A stretch of DNA of 56,265 bases, taken from Spirochaetia bacterium (GTDB lineage Bacteria > Spirochaetota > Spirochaetia > Treponematales > Breznakiellaceae). The stretch covers positions 1 to 56,265 of the forward strand of contig BNUX01000008.1 of the NCBI GenBank assembly GCA_025997675.1, written 5' to 3'. The stretch's first letter is position 1, and the number at the start of each line of letters is the position of its first letter. The notes beneath the pieces were generated by a model. It did no database searches. It worked only from the letters and a program-made list of their open reading frames with translations, and was not told the origin of the DNA. Both the position numbers and the translations under genes were made by a program. This document shows positions 8,048 to 14,781 of this stretch, piece after piece.

Positions 8048-8584
8048 CTACGAAGCAATAACCCACCAGCAGGGGCAAGCCATCCAGTTCCAGAATGGAC
8101 CTCCCCGGTATGATGGACGGAAAAGCAGTTCGTATAGAGAAACCCCTTTGATAAACTTCAAAAAACTCGTGGGAACATAAGGTATATTTATATCCTTACC
8201 TATCTTATTTAACTCATCTTCTAATAAACATTGAATTATATCAGTTTTAGGATTTATCTTAATTGAATCCAACCATTTACCATACTTATTTTCCTCATCC
8301 CGAAATATCATATCAAACAGGACAAGATTTTTATGGTATAATCTTGTATGATTTCCAACAGAATAATTTTTAGTTCTAATCAATAATCCAGCATTTAAAG
8401 CCAGTTTTACAACTCTATAAATAGTATTGTTATCAAAACATTTTAATGGGAAACCAACCTCATCTTCCCAATCCTGATGATGTTTCCAGATTGAAAACAG
8501 AATATTCTCATATTGTATTTGTGTAGTCTTTCCCCGTTGTCCTTCAAACTTCCATACGGAATTAAACTTTTCCAGTTCGGTCAT
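8048..8584 (-). CDS. Island protein of unknown function, C-terminus probably replaced
   Basis: A 178-residue frame whose start is supported by AAGGAG seven bases before the ATG and by a consensus promoter upstream. Residues 20-75 (QYENILFSIWKHH through YRVVKLALNAGLLIRTKNY) look like a winged-helix DNA-binding fold, as in plasmid or phage regulators; this is weak evidence. The body is AT-rich and Lys/Asn/Ile-rich, but the last roughly 22 residues (PSYRGGPFWNWMACPCWWV) come from GC-rich flanking DNA and are rich in Trp, Cys and Gly. The native C-terminus was probably lost at the island edge. Confidence 0.55.
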   Translation of the reverse strand: MTELEKFNSVWKFEGQRGKTTQIQYENILFSIWKHHQDWEDEVGFPLKCFDNNTIYRVVKLALNAGLLIRTKNYSVGNHTRLYHKNLVLFDMIFRDEENKYGKWLDSIKINPKTDIIQCLLEDELNKIGKDINIPYVPTSFLKFIKGVSLYELLFRPSYRGGPFWNWMACPCWWVIAS

Positions 8585-8646
8585 AAATATACTCCTTGCG
8601 ATGAGATTAGAACCAAGGACGGCCGTCTAATCCATCACAAGTTTCT

Positions 8647-8674
8647 ATTATATATATTAGTCAGTTTATGTCAA
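8647..8674 (-). promoter_or_regulatory. Consensus sigma-70 promoter of the 8584 gene, with leader hairpin
   Basis: On the minus strand TTGACA (8674-8669), a 16-bp spacer and TATAAT (8652-8647). In the expected leader, GATTAGA and TCTAATC at about 8600-8628 can pair as a 7-bp stem just before the ribosome binding site, a possible regulatory hairpin. Confidence 0.6.
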
Positions 8675-8863
8675 GTTTACTGTCAGACCTATTCAAAAAA
8701 CTGATAACCCATAAAAGCATTAAAGGAGTAGCAAATTGACCGTAAAACCGCCCCTATACATATACCCCTAAAAGAGGTCCGGGATCGAAATAAAGGGGGT
8801 TTATGTTCTGAATACCTTCATCTAAAAAATTTTGTGAACACAAATAGTTTTTTTGGGAGTGTC

Positions 8864-9226
8864 CTATTCCCCGGTTTCCTTATTCTTAATTTCCTGTAAA
8901 GCCAAAAGACTGTCAAATTGTTTTAAAACATAGTCCTGGAATGAAGGGTCTAACTTTTTAAAAATCCTTACTATTTGTTCCAATTTAAAATCATCTACTT
9001 TGTCAAACATATTCCCCGTACCGTTTTTTAACCATTCATAATTTATGCCAAAAGTCATTGAGACTATTTTTATTATTCTGTCATTTACCCTACGGTTATT
9101 TAATTCAATGCTTGCAATATAGCCATTACTTAATTTTATACTTTCGGCAAACTTGGCCTGGCTTAAACCCAATGTATGTCTTGTTTCTATAAGCCGTTCA
9201 TTAATTTTTTTATCAAAATCATCCAT
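8864..9226 (-). CDS. Phage-type helix-turn-helix repressor (XRE family)
   Basis: Start at 9226 (MDDFDKKINERLIETRHTLG) is preferred over the ATG at 9277 because GGAGGG lies seven bases before it. The 120-residue protein has an HTH of the XRE/Cro type at residues 5-62 (LSQAKFAESIKLSNGYIASIE), the typical WLKNGTG element near 68, and a C-terminal helix (LDPSFQDYVLKQFDSLLALQ) that probably dimerises. It faces a strong divergent promoter with dyads, so it most likely represses its own region and the small genes to the right. No integrase or other phage genes are visible nearby. Confidence 0.85.
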   Translation of the reverse strand: MDDFDKKINERLIETRHTLGLSQAKFAESIKLSNGYIASIELNNRRVNDRIIKIVSMTFGINYEWLKNGTGNMFDKVDDFKLEQIVRIFKKLDPSFQDYVLKQFDSLLALQEIKNKETGE

Positions 9227-9266
9227 AAAAATCCCTCCATTGTAATAGATATTACCAATAAATTGC

Positions 9267-9281
9267 TTACTTGGCAAGTAA
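9267..9281. promoter_or_regulatory. Perfect 15-bp operator-like palindrome
   Basis: TTACTTGGCAAGTAA is a perfect dyad around a central G. It lies in the divergent control region, just upstream of the repressor gene and 20 bp before the -35 of the divergent promoter, a natural operator position. Confidence 0.65.
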
Positions 9282-9301
9282 TAATTTTTTAAAAGAAAGT
9301 A

Positions 9302-9330
9302 TTGACATATTCCTTTCTTTGTGGTATATT
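9302..9330 (+). promoter_or_regulatory. Strong divergent promoter opposite the repressor
   Basis: TTGACA (9302-9307), a 17-bp spacer, TATATT (9325-9330). Immediately downstream CTTACAATGATATATATCT (from 9334) and ATAGATATACAATGTAAG (ending 9380) form an imperfect inverted repeat, a second candidate operator over the start of transcription. Confidence 0.75.
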
Positions 9331-9403
9331 AGTACTTACAATGATATATATCTACTGGAAAAATAGATATACAATGTAAGCGTACATTGAAGGGTGTGAG
9401 TAT

Positions 9404-9580
9404 ATGACGGAACAGGAAAAAATAGACCATCTCTCAAAAGACTTTAACCGCTTAAATGAGGATGAAAAGGACTATCTACAAAATATTTCTAATTTCCTTT
9501 TCTATATTCAAAATCCTCTTGTTCCCCCTTCATTAAGTAAGAAAAGGGAATACCGAAAACAGGAAAAAACAGCGGATTGA
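9404..9580 (+). CDS. 58-residue protein resembling the repressor tail
   Basis: A small frame directly behind the strong divergent promoter; a weak GGGTGTGAG precedes the ATG. The protein is acidic and helical (MTEQEKIDHLSKDFNRLNED) and has no HTH. Its segment LNEDEKDYLQNISNFLFYIQ follows the same pattern as the tail of the divergent repressor (LDPSFQDYVLKQFDSLLALQ). It could bind that tail and act as an anti-repressor or partner, which is an inference. The gene is too short for ordinary length filters. Confidence 0.6.
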   Translation: MTEQEKIDHLSKDFNRLNEDEKDYLQNISNFLFYIQNPLVPPSLSKKREYRKQEKTAD

Positions 9581-9644
9581 TTAAAGGGCTTTATCGGGCT
9601 GCCGTTTGGCGGTCCTATATTTTCAAGACATTTGGGGGCTTGCT

Positions 9645-9998
9645 ATGGGACATTCAAAACTTGAGTGGGATGAGGGAATTACTGATTCTAATTATGATAA
9701 ACTAAAGGCGTCTTTTACAAATGTAAAAGAAAATATAAATAATTGGCTTTCAGCTTTAGATAAGGTTATGAAAGAAAACCATAGCCCGATTGAAGATGCT
9801 GGTAAAAAGATAGAATTTGATGATTCATATCTTTCTGAAAACAGTGGTATTGATGAAGATTTAAAAAGACGAACAAAAAAAATAATAAGATCTCTAAATG
9901 AAGCACGTAATACTAAAAATCATAATATTCTTGATAAAACAGTAAAGAGAGCACAAAAAATAGAGCAGGAAATCGAAGATATATTTGAGCTTGATTAA
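9645..9998 (+). CDS. Island protein of unknown function
   Basis: The ATG at 9645 (MGHSKLEWDEG) has GGGGG at a good distance; the longer frame needs TTG at 9606. The 117-residue protein is soluble, charged and almost entirely helical, with probable coiled-coil in the second half (DLKRRTKKIIRSLNEARN, then KRAQKIEQEIEDIFELD). I do not recognise the family. Its stop is followed within a few bases by the GGGCTTTAGCGGG element that recurs behind other genes of the island. Confidence 0.6.
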   Translation: MGHSKLEWDEGITDSNYDKLKASFTNVKENINNWLSALDKVMKENHSPIEDAGKKIEFDDSYLSENSGIDEDLKRRTKKIIRSLNEARNTKNHNILDKTVKRAQKIEQEIEDIFELD

Positions 9999-10027
9999 TG
10001 GGCTTTAGCGGGGGTGTATGTCCCTGT
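9999..10027 (+). repeat. Recurrent post-gene hairpin element, copy 1
   Basis: GGGCTTTAGCGGGGGTGTAT followed by GTCCCTG and a T-rich run; the G-run and the CCC can form a short stem. Related elements follow the stops at 9580 (GGGCTTTATCGGG), 11131 and 11704. Confidence 0.55.
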
Positions 10028-10054
10028 TTTTATATTTTTTTTGAGGAGTATCTT

Positions 10055-10954
10055 ATGAAGAAGTTTTTTGTTTTATCGGTTTTTATGGTTATGTTATTGG
10101 CAGTAAGTTATAACGTTTTTTCCGATGAAAAATTGTTGAAAGAGTATACTACATACCAAACACCTCTGGTAAATATGGATATTGCTCAGGCGTTTTTTAC
10201 GAACTCAAGAAATTATTTGAGTAAAGCAAATTACTATTTGTGTAATTATGAAATTTATTCAGATAAAAATGACCAAAATTATGCTTGGACATTAGAAATT
10301 TATCAAAATACCTACGAATGGGGTACTGTTTTTAATATTTGCTTTTTTGTTTCTAATGGAATATTTAGATTAAAATGTTCAGAAAGTAATTTTAATTTCA
10401 GAGGGATTCCCGCAACCGAAATTATAACATTTAATACAAGTTCTTTTGAAATAAATGATATTTTTACTAATGTTGTCCGTAGTTATACGGAATTTACTCA
10501 AGAATCGATAATGGGGCTTAAAAAGTTTGGAGATAATTATGGCGAAAAAAGTAGGGCAGCTCTTTCATTTCCAGCTAAATCATTTTCAGATAAAAAAGAA
10601 CAGGCCGCACTAGAGCAAGTGTTAAAAGATAGGGCGGTAATAGTGCAAGCGGAAAGAGATAGAGCTACACGGGAGCAGATGGCACGAGAGCAGGCAGCAC
10701 GAGAACAGATTGCAAGAGAACAGGCTGCAAGAGATAGAGCTACACGGGAGCAGATGGCACGAGAGCAGGCAGCACGAGAACAGATTGCAAGAGAACAGGA
10801 ACAGGCCCGTAGGTTACAGCAGATGCAAAATTTAGGGGGTATCTTAGGGGATGTTTTTGGTGCGGCCAGCAATGCATTGGGGAACAGGTATACCAATCAC
10901 GTTAGAGAAGGAACCTTAACGGGGCCAGGCAGTACTAGAGATGTCTCAAGATAG
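10055..10954 (+). CDS. Secreted protein with C-terminal RExxxREQ coiled-coil repeats
   Basis: Start at 10055 is supported by GAGGAG upstream and by the signal peptide (MKKFFVLSVFMVMLLAVSYN, cut near VFS-DE). Residues 20-180 are mixed with many aromatic residues; residues of about 190-275 are a long charged coiled coil built on a 25-residue unit (DRATREQMAREQAAREQIAR), encoded by a 75-bp DNA repeat with nearly identical copies from about 10658. The last 40 residues are Gly/Asn-rich. The function is unknown; a periplasmic or surface structural role is possible. The first 43 bp around the start are duplicated at 10998-11040. Confidence 0.7.
   Translation: MKKFFVLSVFMVMLLAVSYNVFSDEKLLKEYTTYQTPLVNMDIAQAFFTNSRNYLSKANYYLCNYEIYSDKNDQNYAWTLEIYQNTYEWGTVFNICFFVSNGIFRLKCSESNFNFRGIPATEIITFNTSSFEINDIFTNVVRSYTEFTQESIMGLKKFGDNYGEKSRAALSFPAKSFSDKKEQAALEQVLKDRAVIVQAERDRATREQMAREQAAREQIAREQAARDRATREQMAREQAAREQIAREQEQARRLQQMQNLGGILGDVFGAASNALGNRYTNHVREGTLTGPGSTRDVSR
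10658..10807 (+). repeat. 75-bp tandem repeat inside the coiled-coil region
   Basis: About two nearly identical 75-bp units (GATAGAGCTACACGGGAGCA at 10658 and again at 10733) encode the 25-residue heptad-like unit. Copy number could vary between strains. Confidence 0.85.
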
Positions 10955-10997
10955 AAGGTAACATTCTGAAATGCCCGGGCACATAGAAACTATTAGA

Positions 10998-11131
10998 AGT
11001 ATCTTATGAAGAAGTTTTTTGTTTTATCGGTTTTTATGGTATCTAAAAGCCTTTTAAAAGCGCAAAGACTCAAAAATGAAATACTTGAAAATGAAGGGGT
11101 CTATCCTTTGCCGGTGGAAGGGAAAAAATAG
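10998..11131 (+). pseudogene. Duplicated signal-peptide start fused to a short unrelated tail
   Basis: Bases 10998-11040 repeat 10047-10089 exactly (43 bp: ribosome-site region, ATG and the codons of MKKFFVLSVFMV). After the repeat the frame continues for 29 codons (SKSLLKAQRLKNEILENEG) and stops at 11131. It looks like the 5' end of the preceding secreted-protein gene joined to the 3' end of some other gene. A translated 41-residue peptide cannot be excluded, since a start and partial SD are present. Confidence 0.65.
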
Positions 11132-11183
11132 GCTTTAGCGGGGTGTATTCCCCGGCTATCCTATTCCGGTTTTTTTGGGCTGG
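11131..11183 (+). repeat. Recurrent post-gene hairpin element, copy 2, terminator-like
   Basis: GGCTTTAGCGGGGTGTATTC directly behind a stop, with stem CGGGG (11139-11143) / CCCCG (11150-11154), then GCTATCC, then CCGG-TTTTTTT. The second half closely matches 11738-11764. The T-run suggests that it also ends transcription. Confidence 0.65.
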
Positions 11184-11206
11184 AAATAAGTTTTGAGGTG
11201 GTTTTT

Positions 11207-11704
11207 ATGAAGAGACTAGGTTGTTTTTTTGTGGTGGGGGTTTTAGTAGCTTCCGCCGGTTTTGCTAGTGGGGGTAAGGAAAAGGTCACTGAACTTAGGG
11301 TTCCGGGTTCTGAGCATTTGGTCTATGCAAAGTATGAAGATCTTTCTGACCTCGATGGGGGGTTTATTCCACGGGACCTTATCCCTAGGCGTTTTAAAGT
11401 AATAAAAGGGGAGGAGCCGGTTGATGAGGAAAGGGAACAACCCCTGGTTCTTTATTTTGGTGTAAGCTCTCTTGTTTGGGGTGGGGATGGCTATAACCCT
11501 TTTAAAGATGTTACTTCCTATCAAGCGGCGATTTTCAACCGGCAATGGGACCAGGAGGATTACACCTTGGAGCTTAATAGGGGGAGGATAGATGGGGAAC
11601 CCACCTGGATTTTCTCCTGGGGTTATGGGAACCATCATAGATACTGGGTGTTTATTCAACCGCCTGTATCTAAAATTAATCCTGGATTTGTCTTGAATTG
11701 GTAG
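11207..11704 (+). CDS. Secreted protein of unknown function
   Basis: Start at 11207 is supported by GAGGTGG upstream. The 165-residue protein has a signal peptide (MKRLGCFFVVGVLVASAGFA, then SGGKEK). The mature part is rich in Trp, Tyr and Gly with predicted beta-strands (ITRVPGSE-like strand, then PLVLYFGVSSLVWGG and PTWIFSWGYGNHHRYWVF), compatible with a small periplasmic or surface domain. I do not recognise the family. It is followed by another copy of the hairpin element. AT content is lower than in the preceding island genes. Confidence 0.6.
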   Translation: MKRLGCFFVVGVLVASAGFASGGKEKVTELRVPGSEHLVYAKYEDLSDLDGGFIPRDLIPRRFKVIKGEEPVDEEREQPLVLYFGVSSLVWGGDGYNPFKDVTSYQAAIFNRQWDQEDYTLELNRGRIDGEPTWIFSWGYGNHHRYWVFIQPPVSKINPGFVLNW

Positions 11705-11720
11705 GGCTGGGGCCGTGGTC

Positions 11721-11764
11721 CGGGGTTCAATTCCCCGGCTATCCTATTCCGGCTTTTTGGGCTG
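11721..11764 (+). repeat. Recurrent hairpin element, copy 3, with tRNA T-arm-like core
   Basis: CGGGG-TTCAATT-CCCCG (11721-11737) has the exact form of a tRNA T-arm and is followed by GCTATCC, as an acceptor 3' strand would be. No matching 5' acceptor or anticodon arm lies upstream, so it is not a whole tRNA. The tail (CTATTCCGG, CTTTTTGGGCTGG) matches copy 2 at 11161-11183. Confidence 0.6.
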
Positions 11765-11874
11765 GGCAAAAGAAAAACTTGAACTTGCACAAAGGCGGGG
11801 AAAATAAAAAGCGACAAGGCCCCGGTGGTAACATCGGCAAGACGCATTTTTTTAAAAGGCGGGTAGGTTGCTAT

Positions 11875-11988
11875 ATGAAGCCGAAACCCCTGATTGCAGA
11901 TATATTAACCAAAATCCGCAGAGATTGCCGAATAGTGGCGCACACCGGCGAAAAGCGCGGTACACCGATCGCTTTAGCCGTATCGTGA
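11875..11988 (+). CDS. Possible 37-residue peptide
   Basis: An ATG frame (MKPKPLIADILTKIRRDCRI) that ends just before the palindrome array. It has only a weak ribosome site (GGTAGG). It may be the remnant of a longer gene; no family is recognised. Confidence 0.25.
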   Translation: MKPKPLIADILTKIRRDCRIVAHTGEKRGTPIALAVS

Positions 11989-12000
11989 TAGATATAGCCC

Positions 12001-12120
12001 GCGTTTGTACAAAGTAAATGGCGTTTGTACAAAATAGCCCGCGTTTGTACAAAATAAACGGCGTTTGTACAAAATAGCCCGCGTTTGTACAAAGTAAACG
12101 GCGTTTGACAAGATGCGCGC
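12001..12120. repeat. 20-bp iteron-like palindrome array
   Basis: Five exact-period 20-bp units start at 12001, 12021, 12041, 12061 and 12081, each beginning GCGTTTGTACAAA, plus a degenerate unit at 12101. Each contains the perfect palindrome TTTGTACAAA. The unit tails alternate between ATAGCCC and GTAAACG/ATAAACG types, so a 40-bp higher-order period is visible. The spacing puts the dyads on the same face of the helix. Confidence 0.9.
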
Positions 12121-12363
12121 TAAAAATTGGGGGAATTTGACTAATTGATACGTTTTCGCCCCCATGGCTGCTAATTTTTTCCGCCTCCTTTTCTATGCGT
12201 TTATCCTGGGTGATATGGGCTTACCCTTTACTTTTGCCGCCTGTCTACAGTAGTACGCCGGTAGACTTCCGGCAAACATAGACCGCCTTCAAAAAAATAT
12301 TTTTGCGCCGATATTTTGGGGATTAATTCTATGTGTGATAAGAAAATAGCAAAACCATACCCG

Positions 12364-12395
12364 GACTTGTACGCTAACCAACTGGCTATTACCCG
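12364..12395 (-). pseudogene. tRNA-Pro 5'-half fragment at the right island boundary
   Basis: On the minus strand it reproduces the acceptor 5' strand, the D-arm with one base deleted, and the 5' anticodon stem of tRNA-Pro(GGG), then diverges. The homology continues through the leader to 12411. It still lies behind a good promoter, suggesting that this is the original tRNA locus and that the intact copy at 7651-7724 was reassembled by the incoming element. Confidence 0.85.
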
Positions 12396-12425
12396 GACAG
12401 GGAATCGTAATTTTCTTACAAAGTG

Positions 12426-12455
12426 ACTGTACCACAAAAAATCACGGCATGTCAA
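12426..12455 (-). promoter_or_regulatory. Orphan promoter in front of the broken tRNA half
   Basis: On the minus strand TTGACA (12455-12450), an 18-bp spacer, TACAGT (12431-12426), about 30 bp upstream of the tRNA 5' end. It now reads into the island. Confidence 0.6.
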
Positions 12456-12498
12456 CGGCTATTCTTCACCTTTTATCGTCGAAATCTCCGCCCCTCCT

Positions 12499-14205
12499 CT
12501 ATTCCGGTGGCAGCTCCGTGTTCCCCGAATCCTCCGCACGTATCTGGACCCGCCGTATTTTCCCGCTGATGGTCTTGGGAAGCTCGGTGACGAACTCAAT
12601 GATACGGGGGTACTTGTAGGGGGCGGTGGTCTTCTTCACGTGGTTTTGAAGTTCCTGTTTCAGTTCCTCCGAAGCGGTCCAGCCCTTGGCGAGGATTACC
12701 GTGGCCTTAACCACGGTTCCCCGGTCGGGATCGGGGACGCCGGTGATGGCGCACTCAAGCACCGAAGGATGTTCCAGCAGGGCGCTTTCCACCTCAAAGG
12801 GGCCGATACGGTAACCGGAGCTTTTTATCACGTCGTCGGACCGGCCCACGAACCAGTAGTAGCCGTCCTCGTCCCGCCATGCCACGTCCCCGGTGTAGTA
12901 GACATCATCGTGCCACACACTATGGGTGAGGGCCTCATCCCGGTAGTAGCCGCCGAAGATGCTGTCGGGGCAGCGCTTGTCGGTGCGTACCACAAGCTGC
13001 CCCTCCTCCCCCATGCCGCAGGAAGTACCGTCCTCCCGGAGCAGGTCGATGTCGTAGCCCGGGGAGGGCTTGCCCATGGAGCCGGGCTTAGGTTTCAGCC
13101 AGGGGTAGATGGTAGCCATTACCACCGTAAGTTCCGTCTGGCCGTAACATTCGTGGAGAGCAAGCCCCGTGCCGGCCAGGAACTGTTCGTATATTTCCGG
13201 GTTCAGGGGTTCCCCCGCAACGGAACAGTGTTTCAGCGCGGAGAAATCGTATTGGGTTAAGTCCTCTTTGATAAAAAAGCGGTACACCGTGGGAGGAGCG
13301 CAGAAGGTGGTAAGCTTGTACTTTTCAATAACCTTCAGCATCTCCTGGGGGACAAAGCGGTCGTAATCGTAGACGAAAACGCCGGTGCCGACTATCCACT
13401 GGCCGTAGATTTTTCCCCAGGCCGCCTTAGCCCAGCCGGTGTCCGCTACGGTGAGGTGGAGCCCGCCGGGGACAGCCTGGTGCCAGTATTTGGCGGTAAG
13501 GATGTGCCCCAGGGGATAGGCGAAGTTATGCTGAACCATCTTCGGCATCCCCGTGGTACCGGAGGTAAAGTAGAGGAGCATAATGTCATCGTTGGTGTTC
13601 ACCTTTGGAGGGCGCTTGAACGTATCCGGGGCTTTTTCCCACATGGCCTTAAAGTCCACCCAAGAAAGGTCACTCCCCGGCTGCACACCCGCAGGGGTAT
13701 GGACGGAACGGACAAATGCCTTGTAGCGCAATGCGGTATGCAGTTTTATTGATGCCTCGTCCACCCGGAGCATCACCTGCTCATCGTCCACACAGATGAT
13801 GGCGGCGATATCCGCGGCGTCACAGCGGTACACCATGTCCTTGGTGGTCAGGAGGTGGGTGGCGGGGATGGTGATGGCCCCCAGCTTATGGAGCGCCAAT
13901 ATAATGGGCCAGTATTCCCAGTGGCGCTTGAGGATCAGCATCACCGGGTCGCCCTTGCCAATCCCGGCGGCGGTGAGCGCCAGAGCGGCCTTGTCGGAGA
14001 GGCGCTTGATATCGGCGTAGGTAAACTCCGCTTCGGCCCCAAGCTCGTCGCACCAGACCAGGGCACGGGCATTGGGGGTTTCCGCCGCCCTTGCATCCAT
14101 CACGTCCCAGGCAAAATTGAAGTCCTCCGGGATGGTCACCGAATAATTCGCGTAGAAATCCTCGTAGGAATCAAAATCGCTACGGGATAAATATTTGTTC
14201 AGCAT
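12499..14205 (-). CDS. Acyl-CoA synthetase (AMP-forming, medium-chain/acetyl-CoA synthetase type)
   Basis: Adenylate-forming enzyme that activates a carboxylic acid to its acyl-CoA through an acyl-AMP. Key motifs are the P-loop LLYFTSGTTGMPKMV near residue 210, the ECYGQTE motif near 355, the hinge GRSDDVIKSSGYRIGPFEVE near 450, and the catalytic lysine in PKTISGKIRR at the C-terminus. The 568 residues and motif style fit the MACS subgroup rather than true acetyl-CoA synthetase, so the substrate is open (acetate, propionate, aromatic or medium-chain acids). A HTH-cupin regulator gene ends 11 bp upstream on the same strand, typical for this enzyme group. Confidence 0.92.
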   Translation of the reverse strand: MLNKYLSRSDFDSYEDFYANYSVTIPEDFNFAWDVMDARAAETPNARALVWCDELGAEAEFTYADIKRLSDKAALALTAAGIGKGDPVMLILKRHWEYWPIILALHKLGAITIPATHLLTTKDMVYRCDAADIAAIICVDDEQVMLRVDEASIKLHTALRYKAFVRSVHTPAGVQPGSDLSWVDFKAMWEKAPDTFKRPPKVNTNDDIMLLYFTSGTTGMPKMVQHNFAYPLGHILTAKYWHQAVPGGLHLTVADTGWAKAAWGKIYGQWIVGTGVFVYDYDRFVPQEMLKVIEKYKLTTFCAPPTVYRFFIKEDLTQYDFSALKHCSVAGEPLNPEIYEQFLAGTGLALHECYGQTELTVVMATIYPWLKPKPGSMGKPSPGYDIDLLREDGTSCGMGEEGQLVVRTDKRCPDSIFGGYYRDEALTHSVWHDDVYYTGDVAWRDEDGYYWFVGRSDDVIKSSGYRIGPFEVESALLEHPSVLECAITGVPDPDRGTVVKATVILAKGWTASEELKQELQNHVKKTTAPYKYPRIIEFVTELPKTISGKIRRVQIRAEDSGNTELPPE

Positions 14206-14216
14206 CGCTCTGCCTC

Positions 14217-14771
14217 CTAAAGGATCATGGCCAAAAACCGGGCCCGTTTTCCCCCAATGGCCTTCATGCCGTGGGGCTCGTTGGAATCATAATACACGCT
14301 GTCACCGGGTCCAAGTTCCATCTCATGGCCCCCAATCGAAATAAAAAGCCGGCCCTCAAGGACATAATCAAACTCCTGACCCGGATGGGTGTTGAGGTTG
14401 ACGGGTTTTTGTTCCGTGTCCGGAGAGGCCTCCACCAGGAAGGGCTCCCCTTTCTTATGGTGAAAGTTGTTGGCCAGGTTCCAGTAGGTATACATGGGAC
14501 GCCGGATAACTTGCGGGCCCTCTTCCGCCCGGGTAAGGCAGTAGGTTTTGAGCCGGGAGGGCGCCCCCAACACTAATTCGGTAAGGTCCACCCCGAAACG
14601 GTTCGCCAGTTCCACCAATGCGCCCACGGGAAACTCCGCTTCACCGGACTCCCAGGTCCGGTAGGTTTCAAGGTCAAACCCCTGTTCCTTAACCAGGGCC
14701 TCCACCGTAATGCCCTCAATTTCCCGAAGCACCCGTACCCGGGAAGCGATCTCGCCTTTCTCTTCTGTCAT
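14217..14771 (-). CDS. HTH-cupin transcriptional regulator
   Basis: Start at 14771 (MTEEKGEIASRVRVLREIEG) is supported by AGGAG seven bases upstream. Residues of about 8-65 form an XRE-type HTH (VEALVKEQGFDLETYRTWES). Residues of about 110-184 form a cupin barrel with the metal-site-like HPGQEFDYVLEG and the closing PGDSVYYDSNEPHG. This domain order is known for regulators of small-molecule metabolism. It sits directly before the acyl-CoA synthetase (11-bp gap), so it probably senses a related substrate and controls it. It begins 10 bp behind aroDE, in the same transcription direction. Confidence 0.85.
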   Translation of the reverse strand: MTEEKGEIASRVRVLREIEGITVEALVKEQGFDLETYRTWESGEAEFPVGALVELANRFGVDLTELVLGAPSRLKTYCLTRAEEGPQVIRRPMYTYWNLANNFHHKKGEPFLVEASPDTEQKPVNLNTHPGQEFDYVLEGRLFISIGGHEMELGPGDSVYYDSNEPHGMKAIGGKRARFLAMIL

Positions 14772-14781
14772 AACACAACTC

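Larger units (their letters stand above)
11705..12498. other. Gene-poor end of the island
   Basis: It holds, in order, the third hairpin element with a tRNA T-arm-like core (11721-11764), a weak 37-codon frame, the 20-bp palindrome array (12001-12120), AT-rich DNA without a gene (12121-12360), the right tRNA-Pro fragment and its promoter. The open frames seen across the array are by-products of the repeats. Confidence 0.6.

Noticed and set aside
7718..8078. Minus-strand frames with PGFEPGT or SNRGPFY peptides
   Set aside because: These peptides come from translating a tRNA T-arm fragment and are a common false gene signature.
11721..11744. A complete tRNA gene
   Set aside because: Only a T-arm-like hairpin and a possible acceptor strand are present; no anticodon or D-arm lies upstream.
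11852..12165. Several minus-strand frames with repeated Tyr-Lys-Arg and Cys-Thr-Asn peptides
   Set aside because: They are readings of the 20-bp palindrome array in shifting frames and lack ribosome sites.
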